Positions 13,796-13,913 of a stretch of 13,913 nucleotides of DNA are shown here, piece by piece. Position 1 is the stretch's first letter. Each line of letters opens with the position of its first letter. Under the pieces are notes generated by a model. That model searched no databases and was not told the origin of the DNA. It worked only from the letters and a program-made list of their open reading frames with translations. Source of the DNA: Patescibacteria group bacterium (lineage in GTDB: Bacteria > Patescibacteriota > Gracilibacteria > JAHISY01); assembly GCA_018817365.1 (NCBI GenBank), contig JAHISY010000075.1:1-13913 (forward strand). The letters are read 5' to 3'. The position numbers were made by a program, and so were the translations under genes.

Positions 13796-13810
13796 CACCC
13801 CAATGGGGTG
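13796..13810 (+). terminator. Hairpin downstream of res
   Basis: CACCCC (13796-13801) pairs with GGGGTG (13805-13810) around AAT. With one bulge, pairing can extend outward (AGA and AA of 13789-13795 with TT and TCT after 13811). The following GTTTCTACATTTGTTT is T-rich but interrupted. It could be a weak terminator for the R-M operon. Confidence 0.4.
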
Positions 13811-13846
13811 GTTTCTACATTTGTTTATATTTTTTCACTAACTTCC

Positions 13847-13894
13847 GTTTTTGTCTGAATCATGATTCACTTGATTAACGGATGAACATGATTC
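13847..13894. repeat. GATTA-type dispersed repeat with GAATCATGATTC palindrome
   Basis: TTTTGTCTGAATC, followed by TTGATTAACGGATGAACATG, resembles the repeats at 6459, 6557 and 6850 (TTTTGTCTTGAACC, GATTACGCTGATTAAC). It contains the perfect 12-bp palindrome GAATCATGATTC (13857-13868). It lies at the far end of the defence genes. CCTGCCTGC at 13898-13906 next to it resembles half of the palindrome at 6742. Confidence 0.6.
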
Positions 13895-13913
13895 TTTCCT
13901 GCCTGCGCATTCT

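Overview
The window looks like a piece of a bacterial chromosome from an uncultivated lineage, most likely Candidate Phyla Radiation/Patescibacteria or something similar. That assignment is inference. It rests on very short versions of housekeeping proteins, almost no Shine-Dalgarno sequences, and many GC-rich palindromic intergenic repeats of a kind I associate with such genomes. TGA is used as an ordinary stop (ispG, the AbiE-like antitoxin gene, mod), so this is not a lineage that reads UGA as glycine. The presence of ispG means the organism probably has at least part of the MEP isoprenoid pathway, which many CPR lineages lack, so a deep or less reduced branch is possible.

Layout. 1-327: non-coding, packed with short repeats and a perfect 32-bp palindrome. 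328-4938: housekeeping block. yggT (+) converges on a DUF721/DciA-like gene (-), and their stop codons interlock in TTAA. Then, all on the minus strand and probably co-transcribed, come typA/bipA, an RluA-family pseudouridine synthase carrying an 18-bp tandem repeat inside its catalytic domain, and ispG. 5057-6366: minus-strand tspO followed by two or three small unknown genes. 6367-6968: 600 bp of dispersed repeats. 6969-8040: an AbiE-like toxin-antitoxin pair (+). 8041-8635: a second repeat-rich gap with a possible gene remnant. 8636-13639: a three-gene type III restriction-modification operon (+): mod, a Bro-N/DinD-like gene, and res. 13640-13913: tandem repeat, hairpin and dispersed repeat.

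How it works together. The left half is translation, RNA modification, membrane and isoprenoid housekeeping. The right half is a small defence island. An abortive-infection type nucleotidyltransferase toxin with its antitoxin lies beside a type III R-M operon in which a Bro-N domain protein is translationally coupled to mod and sits between mod and res. The island is bracketed by related dispersed repeats (about 6537-6868 and 13847-13894).

The points most worth following are the tandem-repeat insertion in the pseudouridine synthase, the Bro-N gene between mod and res, the recurrence of TAAAAT/TATAAT hexamers 4-7 nt before start codons (possible leaderless transcription), and the palindromic repeat families.
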